From Pseudomonadota bacterium (lineage in GTDB: Bacteria > Pseudomonadota > Alphaproteobacteria > Rhizobiales > Devosiaceae): a stretch of 23,621 bases of DNA. Below are positions 8,112 through 15,226 of the stretch, in pieces. Location of the stretch: NCBI GenBank assembly GCA_023387585.1, contig JAEWHZ010000110.1, positions 1 to 23,621 on the forward strand, in the 5' to 3' direction. Below the pieces are notes generated by a model. The model made no database searches. It worked only from the letters and a program-made list of their open reading frames with translations, and had not been told where the DNA came from. Positions within the stretch are counted from its first letter, which is position 1; every line of letters begins with the position of its first letter. A program made the translations under genes and the position numbers.

Positions 8112-8162
8112 AGAGCGTTTCCAGCAAACGTGGATACCGGTTTTGCGGTTCGGAAACGCGAC
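8112..8162 (-). repeat. Partial copy of the AGAGCGTTTCC intergenic repeat
   Basis: The stretch beginning AGAGCGTTTCCAG and ending CGGTTCGGAAACGCGAC matches the reverse complement of the right half of the element at 15121-15224. By hand alignment about 43 of 51 positions agree without gaps. The left half, with its T/A-rich 11-bp hairpin, is absent and is replaced by the palindrome at 8172-8193. It lies in the 179-bp spacer between the divergent ATPase and major facilitator genes. Confidence 0.7.
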
Positions 8163-8171
8163 TCAAAAGAG

Positions 8172-8193
8172 CTTATGGCCGTATGGCCATAAG
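8172..8193. promoter_or_regulatory. Perfect 9-bp inverted repeat upstream of the MFS gene
   Basis: CTTATGGCC (8172-8180) and GGCCATAAG (8185-8193) form a perfect dyad around a 4-bp centre GTAT; TATGGCC is also directly repeated inside it. It lies 70 bp before the transporter start, in a divergent spacer, and could be an operator or a hairpin. It directly follows the partial repeat, so it may instead be part of that element. Confidence 0.4.
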
Positions 8194-8262
8194 TCGTAGT
8201 GTTCGCCGCCCCCGTTTTATGCTCTGCACCCCTCGGGGCAATCGGGAATCGGGGGAATCGCC

Positions 8263-9579
8263 ATGACGGCGCAAACGGTCGAGCAGGTTCTGGACCAGGC
8301 CGGGGCGGGGCGCTATCAGCGCCGGCTGCTGGCGATCTTCGGGCTGGTCTGGGCGGCGGACGCCATGCAGGTGCTGGCGGTGGGCTTTACCAGCGCCTCG
8401 ATCGCGGTCGCCTTCGGGGTCTCGGTGCCCGAGGCCTTGCAGACAGGCACCTTCTTCTTTCTCGGCATGCTGATCGGGGCGGCGCTGTTCGGGCGGCTGG
8501 CCGACCGGTACGGACGCCGGCGGGTGCTGCTGATCACGGTGGCCTGCGATGCGGTGTTCGGGCTGGCCTCGGTGTTCGCGCCCGATCTGATGATCCTGTT
8601 CATGCTGCGCTTCCTCACCGGGCTCGCGGTGGGCGGCACGCTGCCGGTCGATTATGCGATGATGGCCGAGTTCCTGCCGGCGAAGAATCGCGGGCGCTGG
8701 CTGGTGATCCTCGAAGGGTTCTGGGCGGTGGGCACGGTGGTGATCGCGCTCGCGGCCTGGCTCGCCAGCCTGACGGTGGCCGCAAGCGAGGCCTGGCGCT
8801 GGATCTTCGCCGTCGCCGCGCTGCCGGCGCTGATCGGCATCTGGCTGCGCTGGTGGGTGCCCGAATCCCCGCTCTACCTGCTGCGCCAAGGCCGGCAGGA
8901 GGATCTCAAGCGCGTGCTCAACACCATATTGCGCACCAACGGCAAGCCGGAGCTGGCGCCGGACACGGTGATCGCGGCGCCGCCCGCACAGGCGGCGCAG
9001 GGCATCTTCTCGCCCGATCTGCGCCGGCGCACCATCGCCATCCTCGCGGTGTGGTTCCTGGTTTCGATCTCCTATTACGGCATCTTCACCTGGATGCCGG
9101 CGCGGCTGGCGGCGGAAGGGTTCGGCTATGTGCGCGGCTACGGCTTCCTGGTGCTGGTCGCTCTGGCGCAGATACCCGGTTACGCGCTGGCGGCCTGGGG
9201 CGTCGAGGCGGTGGGGCGCAAGCCGACGCTGATCGCCTTCCTGCTGCTCAGCGCGGCCGGCTGCGCACTGTTCCTCGTGACGGGCGGCTCGCCGGCGGTG
9301 GGCGGGGCGATCCTGTTGATGAGCTTCGCTTTGCTCGGCACCTGGGGCGCGCTCTACGCTTTCACGCCCGAGCTCTATCCGACCGTGTCGCGCGCCACCG
9401 GCATGGGCGCGGCCGGCGCCATGGCCCGGTTCGGCGGCCTGCTGGCCCCGTCGCTGATGGCAATCATCTTCGTGCAGGATTTTGCCCTGGCGATCGGGTT
9501 GTTCGCAGGGCTGCTGGCCCTGGGTGCCGTCGCGGCGCTGTTCGTCGACGCCGAGACGCGGCGGGTGGAACTCACCTGA
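8263..9579 (+). CDS. MFS transporter, sugar-porter/NiaP-like
   Basis: A 438-residue inner-membrane carrier with about twelve hydrophobic segments in two halves, separated by a hydrophilic loop at roughly residues 205-260. The loop between helices 2 and 3 has GRLADRYGRRR, the end of helix 6 has WVPESPLYLL, and the second half has PELYPTVSRATGMG; together these mark the sugar-porter/SV2/NiaP branch of organic-acid and vitamin carriers. Asp33 in WAADAMQ of helix 1 is typical of proton-coupled NiaP and aromatic-acid transporters. GGGGGA lies 6 bp before the ATG at 8263. It is followed 109 bp later by a sulfatase, and may carry the sulfate ester or its product. Confidence 0.88.
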   Translation: MTAQTVEQVLDQAGAGRYQRRLLAIFGLVWAADAMQVLAVGFTSASIAVAFGVSVPEALQTGTFFFLGMLIGAALFGRLADRYGRRRVLLITVACDAVFGLASVFAPDLMILFMLRFLTGLAVGGTLPVDYAMMAEFLPAKNRGRWLVILEGFWAVGTVVIALAAWLASLTVAASEAWRWIFAVAALPALIGIWLRWWVPESPLYLLRQGRQEDLKRVLNTILRTNGKPELAPDTVIAAPPAQAAQGIFSPDLRRRTIAILAVWFLVSISYYGIFTWMPARLAAEGFGYVRGYGFLVLVALAQIPGYALAAWGVEAVGRKPTLIAFLLLSAAGCALFLVTGGSPAVGGAILLMSFALLGTWGALYAFTPELYPTVSRATGMGAAGAMARFGGLLAPSLMAIIFVQDFALAIGLFAGLLALGAVAALFVDAETRRVELT

Positions 9580-9646
9580 TCTGCTAAAGTCTTAGCCACG
9601 GCGGCATTGACCCGCCGGGGAACGGGCGATAGCGGTTGGCTTCCAA

Positions 9647-9662
9647 TGGACAGCGCTGTCCA
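9647..9662. promoter_or_regulatory. 16-bp palindromic operator candidate, LacI-like
   Basis: TGGACAGCGCTGTCCA is a perfect 16-bp palindrome with a central CG step, the usual feature of LacI/GalR-family operators. It lies 26 bp upstream of the sulfatase ATG and after the end of the transporter gene, so it would overlap or closely follow a sulfatase promoter. No LacI-family regulator gene is in the window, so the binding protein, if any, is encoded elsewhere. Confidence 0.5.
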
Positions 9663-9688
9663 AGCGCGCCGGGAAGGAGGAGGACCGC

Positions 9689-11137
9689 ATGCGCCGACCG
9701 AACATCCTGTGGATCATGGCCGACGAGTTGCGGGCCTCGGCGCTCGGGTGCTACGGCGAAAGCTGGGCGCCGGTGGCGACGCCGAACATCGACGCCCTGG
9801 CAGAGCGGGGCACGCTGTTCACGCGCAATTTCTGCAACTCGCCCGCCTGCGTGCCGTCGCGCATGAGCATTCTGACCGCCGCGCCGCCGGAGCGGACGGG
9901 CGTCTATTTCAACGAGGGCGCCTGGCGGACCTTTCCCGTTCCGGTGCGGCTCAACACATTCCCCGAGCATTTCGCCGCCCATGGCTGGCGGGTCGCCAGC
10001 TTCGGCAAGAGCCACCACGCGCAGGCCTATCGCCCCTGGCCGGAAGAGGACAATGCCGGCTCCTCCATGCACGGCTTCGGGCTCGAGACCGATCCCGCCC
10101 CGCTCGAGCCCATCGTGCCCAAGGGCATTCCGTCGCCGGTCGGCGGCGTCTTCCCCTCGGACAAGGTTTTTCCGCCGGAAAAGGTGACCCGGAACGCCCT
10201 GCGCTGGCTGGCGGAGACCGGGGACGAGCCCTTCCTGCTGCGCGTCTCCTATCTGCAGCCGCATACGCCGGTGCTGCCGCCGCGCCATTTCCGCGATCTC
10301 TATCGCGCCGAGGACTGGCCCGGAACCAGCCTGCCGCGCGGCTATGGCAGCGCCTATGAACAGGCCTTCGCCGAAGTGGTCGGCGGCACGGGTTTCACTC
10401 ATCAGGAGGTGCAGCGGGCGCAGGCCGATTATCACGCGCTGACCAGCTGGCTGGACGTGCAGGTCGGGCTGGTGCTGGCGGCGCTGAAGACGCGGGGACG
10501 GGCACAGGACACGATCGTGGTCTTCACCTCCGATCATGGTGCCTCGCTGGGCGAGAACGGGCTGTTCAGCAAGGTCGTCTTCGCCCCGCAAAGCCAGCGC
10601 ACGCCGTTCATCGTCAGCTGGCCGGGCCGTGTGCCGGAGGGCGCGCGGCGCGACGATCTCACCGAGAACATGGATCTGGCGCGCACGCTGTGCGACCTGG
10701 CCGGCCTCGAGCCCGATCCAGGTTTTCAGGGACGCTCGGTGTTCTCGGACCCGGAGCCGGAGGCGATCTTCGCCACCATCGGCACCGGTGCGCCGGGGGC
10801 GAAGGCCTCGGCGGCCTCCAATCGCGGCGGCTGGCGCAATGGCGGCGGCTGGCCGCGGCGTTGCTGCATCCGCACCAGGCGCTGGCGCTTCGACATGAAT
10901 ACGCGCCAGGACGGCGCCGCGATCGCCGAGGCCGAGGAGGACTGGTTCCTCGCCGACACGGTGGCCGATCCGGCGGAGCGGACGAACCTCGCCTATGATG
11001 CCGCGCACCGAGGCACGGTCGACGCGCTGCGGGCCAGAATACTGGCTTATGTGGCGGATTCGGTGGAGCCTGAATTCGTCCCGGTCTTCGCCGATGACGA
11101 AGCGCCCGAGTTCATGCCGCCTCAGATCGGCGGGTGA
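9689..11137 (+). CDS. Sulfatase (Cys-type, alkaline phosphatase superfamily)
   Basis: A 482-residue sulfatase without a visible signal peptide, so probably cytoplasmic. The N-terminal strand NILWIMADELRAS carries the first metal ligand D12. CVPSR (54-58) is the C-x-P-x-R motif whose Cys is converted to formylglycine by a separate activating enzyme. GKSHH (K107, H109/H110), QPHTP (H192), SDHG (D282, H283) and K295 complete the active-site set. GENGLFSK is the usual downstream signature. The C-terminal RTRRWRFDMNT and ADPAERTNLA are normal family segments. A strong GGAAGGAGGAGG site precedes the ATG at 9689. Candidate substrates are choline sulfate, aryl or alkyl sulfates, or phosphonate monoesters; none can be chosen. 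The 3' end overlaps the convergent IclR gene by 16 bp. Confidence 0.9.
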   Translation: MRRPNILWIMADELRASALGCYGESWAPVATPNIDALAERGTLFTRNFCNSPACVPSRMSILTAAPPERTGVYFNEGAWRTFPVPVRLNTFPEHFAAHGWRVASFGKSHHAQAYRPWPEEDNAGSSMHGFGLETDPAPLEPIVPKGIPSPVGGVFPSDKVFPPEKVTRNALRWLAETGDEPFLLRVSYLQPHTPVLPPRHFRDLYRAEDWPGTSLPRGYGSAYEQAFAEVVGGTGFTHQEVQRAQADYHALTSWLDVQVGLVLAALKTRGRAQDTIVVFTSDHGASLGENGLFSKVVFAPQSQRTPFIVSWPGRVPEGARRDDLTENMDLARTLCDLAGLEPDPGFQGRSVFSDPEPEAIFATIGTGAPGAKASAASNRGGWRNGGGWPRRCCIRTRRWRFDMNTRQDGAAIAEAEEDWFLADTVADPAERTNLAYDAAHRGTVDALRARILAYVADSVEPEFVPVFADDEAPEFMPPQIGG

Positions 11138-11922
11138 TCGTGCAAAGCCTGCCAGCAGCGCTCGCCCAGCGGCCAGGTGCCGAGGGTGAGCGCATCTTCC
11201 AGCCGCGCGGCGGTGCGGCGGAGGAGGGGGAGCATTTCGGGCAGGCGGGCTTGCATGGACTGGGCCAGCATGATCATGGAGATGGCGGCGATGCAGTGGC
11301 CGAAGGCATTGCGCACCGGAACCGCGATGACGCCGACATGGCTTTCGAGCAGCCCGTTTCCGGCCGCATGGCCGGCCCGGCCTGCTTCGGCGATTTCCGC
11401 GCAGAAAGTTTCGAGCGATAGCTGCCTGCCGCCGGCGAGGCGGAAATGCGCCGGGGGAACGAAGGCGGCGATGCGGGCGGGCGTAACGCCTTCGAGCAGC
11501 ACGCGCGAGGAGACGGTGGCGGGCAGGGGCACGCGCAGCCCGGCGGCCGGGTTGAGATAGGTGTGCTCGAAACCCTGGGCGGCGACGACGACCAATTGCT
11601 CCCAATTATCGACGATGTTGAGCTCCATGCTCTGGCCGGTCTCGTCGGCCAGAGCGCGCAATTCTTCGGCGGCGAGATGTTCGAAGCTGGCCTGGCGCGA
11701 ATAGGCGAGGCCCAGCAGGCCGATCTTCTGGCCGAGCGCGATCTCGCCATTGGCCGACTGGCTGAGCCAGCCGCGTGCAAGAAGCTGCTCGACCAGCGCA
11801 TAGACGGTGGAGCGCGGCGCGCCCATGGAAGCGGCCAGCGCATTGCGCGAGACGGGGGCGTCGGCGCGGCCGAGATGCTCGACGATTTCCAGCAGGCGCT
11901 CGGTGCCTTTTACGCGCTCCAT
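11122..11922 (-). CDS. IclR family transcriptional regulator
   Basis: A 266-residue IclR protein. The winged helix-turn-helix occupies about residues 5-65, with recognition helix segment GAPRSTVYALVEQLLARG (34-51). The C-terminal effector domain shows the family pattern: QSMELNIVDNWEQLVVV, LPATVSSRVLLEG, a GVIAVPVRNAFGHCIAAISM strand pair, then a final long helix. A GGGAGGCAGG site precedes the ATG at 11922. It is divergent from the FAD-dependent amino-acid dehydrogenase, with paired palindromes between them, so it very likely controls that gene and itself. The effector is unknown. Its 3' end overlaps the convergent sulfatase gene. Confidence 0.9.
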   Translation of the reverse strand: MERVKGTERLLEIVEHLGRADAPVSRNALAASMGAPRSTVYALVEQLLARGWLSQSANGEIALGQKIGLLGLAYSRQASFEHLAAEELRALADETGQSMELNIVDNWEQLVVVAAQGFEHTYLNPAAGLRVPLPATVSSRVLLEGVTPARIAAFVPPAHFRLAGGRQLSLETFCAEIAEAGRAGHAAGNGLLESHVGVIAVPVRNAFGHCIAAISMIMLAQSMQARLPEMLPLLRRTAARLEDALTLGTWPLGERCWQALHDHPPI

Positions 11923-11974
11923 CCTGCCTCCCTTGCCTGCTTCCCTTGACGGACTCGCGCCGCCGATCCTAAAG

Positions 11975-12007
11975 TCCGTTATAAAGGATTTATTCCATTA
12001 TAATGGA
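11975..12007. promoter_or_regulatory. Paired IclR-type operator boxes with overlapping -10 element
   Basis: Two 14-bp boxes of form TCC-N8-GGA: TCCGTTATAAAGGA at 11975-11988 (one mismatched pair in the dyad) and TCCATTATAATGGA at 11994-12007 (perfect palindrome). Their starts are 19 bp apart, about two helical turns, so a regulator would bind both on one face. A perfect -10 hexamer TATAAT (11999-12004) for the plus-strand dehydrogenase gene is embedded in the second box, which suits repression. Confidence 0.65.
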
Positions 12008-12047
12008 CATTGGGCGAGTGCTCAAGGTCTCGAAGCGAGGGCAGGAC

Positions 12048-13316
12048 ATGCGCATCGCCGTTCTCGGTGCGGGTATCGTCGGGGTGGCTTCGGCCCATGC
12101 GCTGGCGAAGGCCGGGCATGAAGTGGTGGTGATCGAGAAGGAGGGCTCGCCGGCGCTCGGCACCTCCTATGCCAATGCCGCGCAGATTTCGCCGGCGCTT
12201 TCGGCACCCTGGGCGGCGCCGGGCCTGGTGCGTAAGGCGCTGGGCTGGATGGTGCAGCGTTTTCCGCCGCTGGTGGTGGGCGGCGTTCCCGATCCGGCCA
12301 TGTTGCGCTTCCTGATCGGCATGTTGCGCGCCGCGACGCCGGAAAAGTACGAGAGCGCCAAGCGGGCCATGGTGGGGCTCGGCGAATACAGCCGCGATCT
12401 GATGATCGCGCTGCGCCGCGAGCATGCGCTCGCCTACGACCACAAGACGGAAGGCACCTATGTGCTGTTCCAGAGCGAGACGCAGCAGCGCGCCTATGAG
12501 AAGGATCTGGCCGTGCTGGCCGAACTCGGCGTGGCCGGGCGCATGATCACGCTCGAGGAGCTGGCGGCACGGGAGCCCAATCTGGACCAGACCGGCTCCG
12601 GCGCGTTCGGCGCGGCGCATCTGCCGGGCGACGAGACCGGGGACTGCCGAAAATTCACCGAGGCGCTGGCGGAGGTGTCGAAAGGGCTCGGGGTCGACTT
12701 CCGCATGGACACGACGGTGAAGCGGCTGGTCGACGACGGGCGGCGGGTCACCGGGATCGAGACCGATGGCGATATCGTTCCGGTCGACGGCGTGGTCTCG
12801 TGCCTCGGCGTCTGGTCGCAGGAGGTTCTGGGGCCGCTGGGCGTCAGGCTGCCGATCTATCCGCGCAAGGGCTATTCGCTGACCATCGCCGCCGACAGCG
12901 ATGCGGTGGGCCCGCATTCGACCATCAGCCATGAGACCTACAAGATCGGGATCACCAATCTCGGCCAGCGCATCCGGGTGGGCGGCACTGCCGAGCTCGC
13001 CGGATTCGACCTGTCGCGGCCCGAAAAGCGCTATGCCGGACTGTTCCACGCGGTGCGCAGCGTGTTCCCGAAGGTGCCCGAGGCCGCGCTGCAATCGGCC
13101 GAACGCTGGAGCGGGCTGCGGCCGAGCACGCCGGACGGGCCGCCGATCATCGGCCGGATCGCGCGCGAGAACCTGTTCATCAATGCCGGGCACGGCACGC
13201 TGGGCTGGACCATGGCCTGTGGCGCCGGACAGCTGATTGCCGATCTGGTGTCCGGCAGGCCGGCTATGGTGGATGCGGCGCCGTTCTCGGCGGGGCGGTA
13301 CGAGCGGAAGGGTTAG
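12048..13316 (+). CDS. FAD-dependent D-amino acid dehydrogenase (DadA family)
   Basis: A 422-residue flavoprotein of the DAO superfamily. The Rossmann dinucleotide motif GAGIVG is at residues 7-12, followed by the acidic end of strand 2 (VVVIEKE). SYANAAQISPALSAPWAAPG is the diagnostic DadA segment, and HLPGDETGDC a second family block. The C-terminal GLRPSTPDGPPIIG and GHGTLGWTMACGAG close the FAD site. DadA oxidises D-amino acids to imines, hydrolysed to 2-oxo acids plus ammonia, passing electrons to the respiratory chain. The ATG at 12048 (GCGAGGGCAGG upstream) is preferred over an ATG at 12003, which lies inside the operator. The gene is flanked by two IclR genes and overlaps the second by 4 bp at its stop. 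Exact substrate unknown. Confidence 0.9.
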   Translation: MRIAVLGAGIVGVASAHALAKAGHEVVVIEKEGSPALGTSYANAAQISPALSAPWAAPGLVRKALGWMVQRFPPLVVGGVPDPAMLRFLIGMLRAATPEKYESAKRAMVGLGEYSRDLMIALRREHALAYDHKTEGTYVLFQSETQQRAYEKDLAVLAELGVAGRMITLEELAAREPNLDQTGSGAFGAAHLPGDETGDCRKFTEALAEVSKGLGVDFRMDTTVKRLVDDGRRVTGIETDGDIVPVDGVVSCLGVWSQEVLGPLGVRLPIYPRKGYSLTIAADSDAVGPHSTISHETYKIGITNLGQRIRVGGTAELAGFDLSRPEKRYAGLFHAVRSVFPKVPEAALQSAERWSGLRPSTPDGPPIIGRIARENLFINAGHGTLGWTMACGAGQLIADLVSGRPAMVDAAPFSAGRYERKG

Positions 13317-14089
13317 CGCCCCATCGACAGCGACTTGCTGGCGGCGATCAGGATACGTTCGAGCTTCTGGCGATGCTCGGGCTCGACGTCGATCGGCAGG
13401 ACGAAGCAGATGGTCGCCTCGGTGGCGCCGGTGGTGCCGGTGATGGGCGCGGCGAGGCACTGGGTAAAGCTGTTGATCAGCCCGCGCGTGACGACGATCT
13501 CGGCATTGCGCGCCGCCCGGCATTCCTCGGCGAAAGCTTCGAGCGACAGCCGGTCGCCATCCGGCAAGGCCAGATCCTCGGCGGTCACCAGCGCGCCGAT
13601 CTCGGCTTCCGACCTGTCGGCGAGCAGCAGGCGGCCGGATGCGGTCCAGGGAATGGGGAACTGCGCGCCGATCTCGGAGCTGATGCGCATGGGGCGCGAG
13701 CCGGGGCGGGTATAGAGGATGGCCTGGCGGTTGTGGTGCAACGTGCACAGCTCGCAGGTTTCCCCGGTGAGGTCCGCCAGCCGGTCGACCTCGGCGCGGC
13801 CGCGGCTCAACAGACTGTTATGGCTGAGGAATTTCGCGCCGTAGATATACATCAACCGCCCGAAGAACACCTTGCTGTCCTCGGGCGAGGTTTCCAGCAG
13901 GCCGGCTTCCGACAGCATCTTGACCAGCTCGTAGGTGGTCGAGCGCGGCGCGCCGAGCGCCTTGGGCAGATCGGCGACGCGCACCGGCTGATTGCGCGCA
14001 TTGAGATAGGCGAGCAGCTTCAGCACGCGCTCGATACCACGCTCGCGCCCGCCCTTGGAGGCGGCCGGGGTGCTGATCATCTCGTTCAT
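13313..14089 (-). CDS. IclR family transcriptional regulator
   Basis: A 258-residue IclR protein. The N-terminal winged helix-turn-helix (about residues 16-80) has recognition segment GAPRSTTYELVKMLSEAG (46-63), sharing GAPRST with the neighbouring IclR protein. The effector domain includes ETCELCTLHHNRQAILY, IPWTASGRLLLA and a final PIDVEPEHRQKLERILI helix region. It is divergent from the Tat-exported binding-protein gene, with 147 bp between them that contains two TCC-N8-(A/G)GA boxes, so it probably regulates that transport operon. The stop codon overlaps that of the convergent dehydrogenase gene. Confidence 0.9.
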   Translation of the reverse strand: MNEMISTPAASKGGRERGIERVLKLLAYLNARNQPVRVADLPKALGAPRSTTYELVKMLSEAGLLETSPEDSKVFFGRLMYIYGAKFLSHNSLLSRGRAEVDRLADLTGETCELCTLHHNRQAILYTRPGSRPMRISSEIGAQFPIPWTASGRLLLADRSEAEIGALVTAEDLALPDGDRLSLEAFAEECRAARNAEIVVTRGLINSFTQCLAAPITGTTGATEATICFVLPIDVEPEHRQKLERILIAASKSLSMGR

Positions 14090-14149
14090 GGCACTCGGTC
14101 TCCCGTGTCCCGACTCACCTATTGCAAATCCGGGCCATCGTCTCTAGCG

Positions 14150-14183
14150 TCCCATTTGTTGGATGATAGTCCGATATATCAGA
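14150..14183. promoter_or_regulatory. Paired IclR-type operator boxes before the ABC operon
   Basis: TCCCATTTGTTGGA at 14150-14163 has matching TCC/GGA ends but a weak centre. TCCGATATATCAGA at 14170-14183 is a 14-bp dyad with one mismatched pair around GATATATC. Starts are 20 bp apart, nearly the same layout as the boxes at 11975-12007. They lie in the spacer between the second IclR gene and the binding-protein gene. The second box is the more convincing. Confidence 0.5.
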
Positions 14184-14236
14184 CAGCGCTACTTGGCGGT
14201 AGGGGCTCGGCTGATAGTTCAACAAGGGAGACGATA

Positions 14237-15115
14237 ATGACGGATATTTCGAAACGCCGCGAGTTCCTCAAGCTCGGCCTGGGAGGCGCGGCCCTGGCCG
14301 GGGCCGTGGGCGTGACGGCGCTCAGCACGCAGCGCGCGGCCGCCCAGTCGGCGGATGGCAGCCTGTTGCAGACGGTCCTGAACCGCGGGCACCTGATCGT
14401 CGGCACGGGCAGCACCAATGCGCCGTGGCACTTCGAGAACGATGCCGGCGAGCTGGTGGGCATGGACATCACCATGGGCAAGATCCTCGCCAAGGCGCTG
14501 TTCGACGACGAGAACGCCATCGAGTTCGTCAAGCAGGACGCCGCCCAGCGCATCCCGAACATCACCACGGGCCGCGTCGACGTCTCGATCCAGTTCATGA
14601 CCATCTCGGGCGCCCGCGCCCAGGTCGTCGCCTTCTCGCGCCCCTATTACGTCGAGGGCATCGCCCTGCTGACCCATCCGGACGCCGAGCTCAAGACCTT
14701 CGACCAGCTGCTCGAGAACGGCGGTTCGACCCGCATCTCCATCCTGCAGAACGTCGATGCGGAGACCAATGTGCGCCGCGTGCTGCCGGAAGCCCAGGTG
14801 ATGCAGATCGACACCCAGGCCAACGTGATCCAGGCGCTCGAGGCAAGGCGCGTCGACGGCGCCGCCGTCGACCTGTCCACGGTGCGCTGGCTCGTCGCCC
14901 GCAACCCGGACCGCTACCTCGATTCGGGCATGTCCTGGATGTCGATGCTCTATGGCGCCGCGCTGCGCCAGGGCGATCCGGACTGGCAGCAATTCGTCGA
15001 TACGGCCTTCGCCATCGGCATCCATGGCCATGACACGGCGCTCTACGACACCGCCTTCGAGGAATATTTCGGCGCCGCGCCGCCGAACCGCGTGCCGGGC
15101 TTCCCCTCGATCTGA
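14237..15115 (+). CDS. Amino acid ABC transporter substrate-binding protein, Tat-exported
   Basis: A 292-residue type-II (SBP_bac_3) binding protein. The leader has a twin-arginine motif KRREFLK (6-12), a mild Gly/Ala hydrophobic region and an AAA cleavage site after residue 36, so export by the Tat route is expected, unlike the second binding protein here, which has a Sec leader. The mature part begins LLQTVLNRGHLIVGTGSTNA and contains GMDITMGKILAKAL and the RIPNITTGRVDVSI block of polar-amino-acid receptors. AGGGAGACGATA precedes the ATG at 14237. It is first in an operon with two permeases and an ATPase. The ligand is likely an amino acid or related small zwitterion. Confidence 0.9.
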   Translation: MTDISKRREFLKLGLGGAALAGAVGVTALSTQRAAAQSADGSLLQTVLNRGHLIVGTGSTNAPWHFENDAGELVGMDITMGKILAKALFDDENAIEFVKQDAAQRIPNITTGRVDVSIQFMTISGARAQVVAFSRPYYVEGIALLTHPDAELKTFDQLLENGGSTRISILQNVDAETNVRRVLPEAQVMQIDTQANVIQALEARRVDGAAVDLSTVRWLVARNPDRYLDSGMSWMSMLYGAALRQGDPDWQQFVDTAFAIGIHGHDTALYDTAFEEYFGAAPPNRVPGFPSI

Positions 15116-15120
15116 CGCTT

Positions 15121-15224
15121 AGAGCGTTTCCTGTTTTGATTGAATCAAAACAGGAGCTCCAAGTCTCAGATTTGTCGCGTTTCCGAACCGGAAAACCGCT
15201 TCGCACTTTTCCTGGAAACCCTCT
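15121..15224. repeat. Full-length AGAGCGTTTCC intergenic repeat element
   Basis: About 104 bp with near-matching inverted ends: AGAGCGTTTCC (15121-15131) and GGAAACCCTCT (15214-15224), 10 of 11 pairs. The left part contains a perfect 11-bp hairpin, CCTGTTTTGAT (15130-15140) / ATCAAAACAGG (15144-15154), loop TGA. The right half recurs in inverted orientation at 8112-8162. It begins 5 bp after the binding-protein stop and lies inside the operon. Such dispersed palindromic elements look to me like those scattered through Hyphomicrobiales genomes; that recollection needs a database check. Confidence 0.7.
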
Positions 15225-15226
15225 GA

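Noticed and set aside
9599..9617. CGGCGG/CCGCCG inverted repeat after the MFS gene as a terminator
   Set aside because: Only 6 bp, a 7-nt loop and no U-run; too weak to call.
10800..10900. Possible frameshift in the sulfatase at an Arg/Trp/Cys-rich stretch
   Set aside because: The frame regains the family segment RTRRWRFDMNT and later ADPAERTNLA without interruption, so the local composition is odd but the gene appears intact.
12003..12047. Upstream ATG for the DadA-like gene
   Set aside because: It falls within the paired operator and -10 element and adds residues before the conserved FAD-binding start; the ATG at 12048 has the better ribosome site.
9584..13748. Long minus-strand open frames opposite the sulfatase and the DadA-like gene
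   Set aside because: Same pattern of low-complexity, Arg/Pro/His-rich translation opposite real genes; no ribosome site or conserved motif.
14182..14191. ACAGCGCT near the second IclR box as a half-site of the LacI-like palindrome
   Set aside because: Only one half matches and it overlaps the IclR box; chance match is likely.
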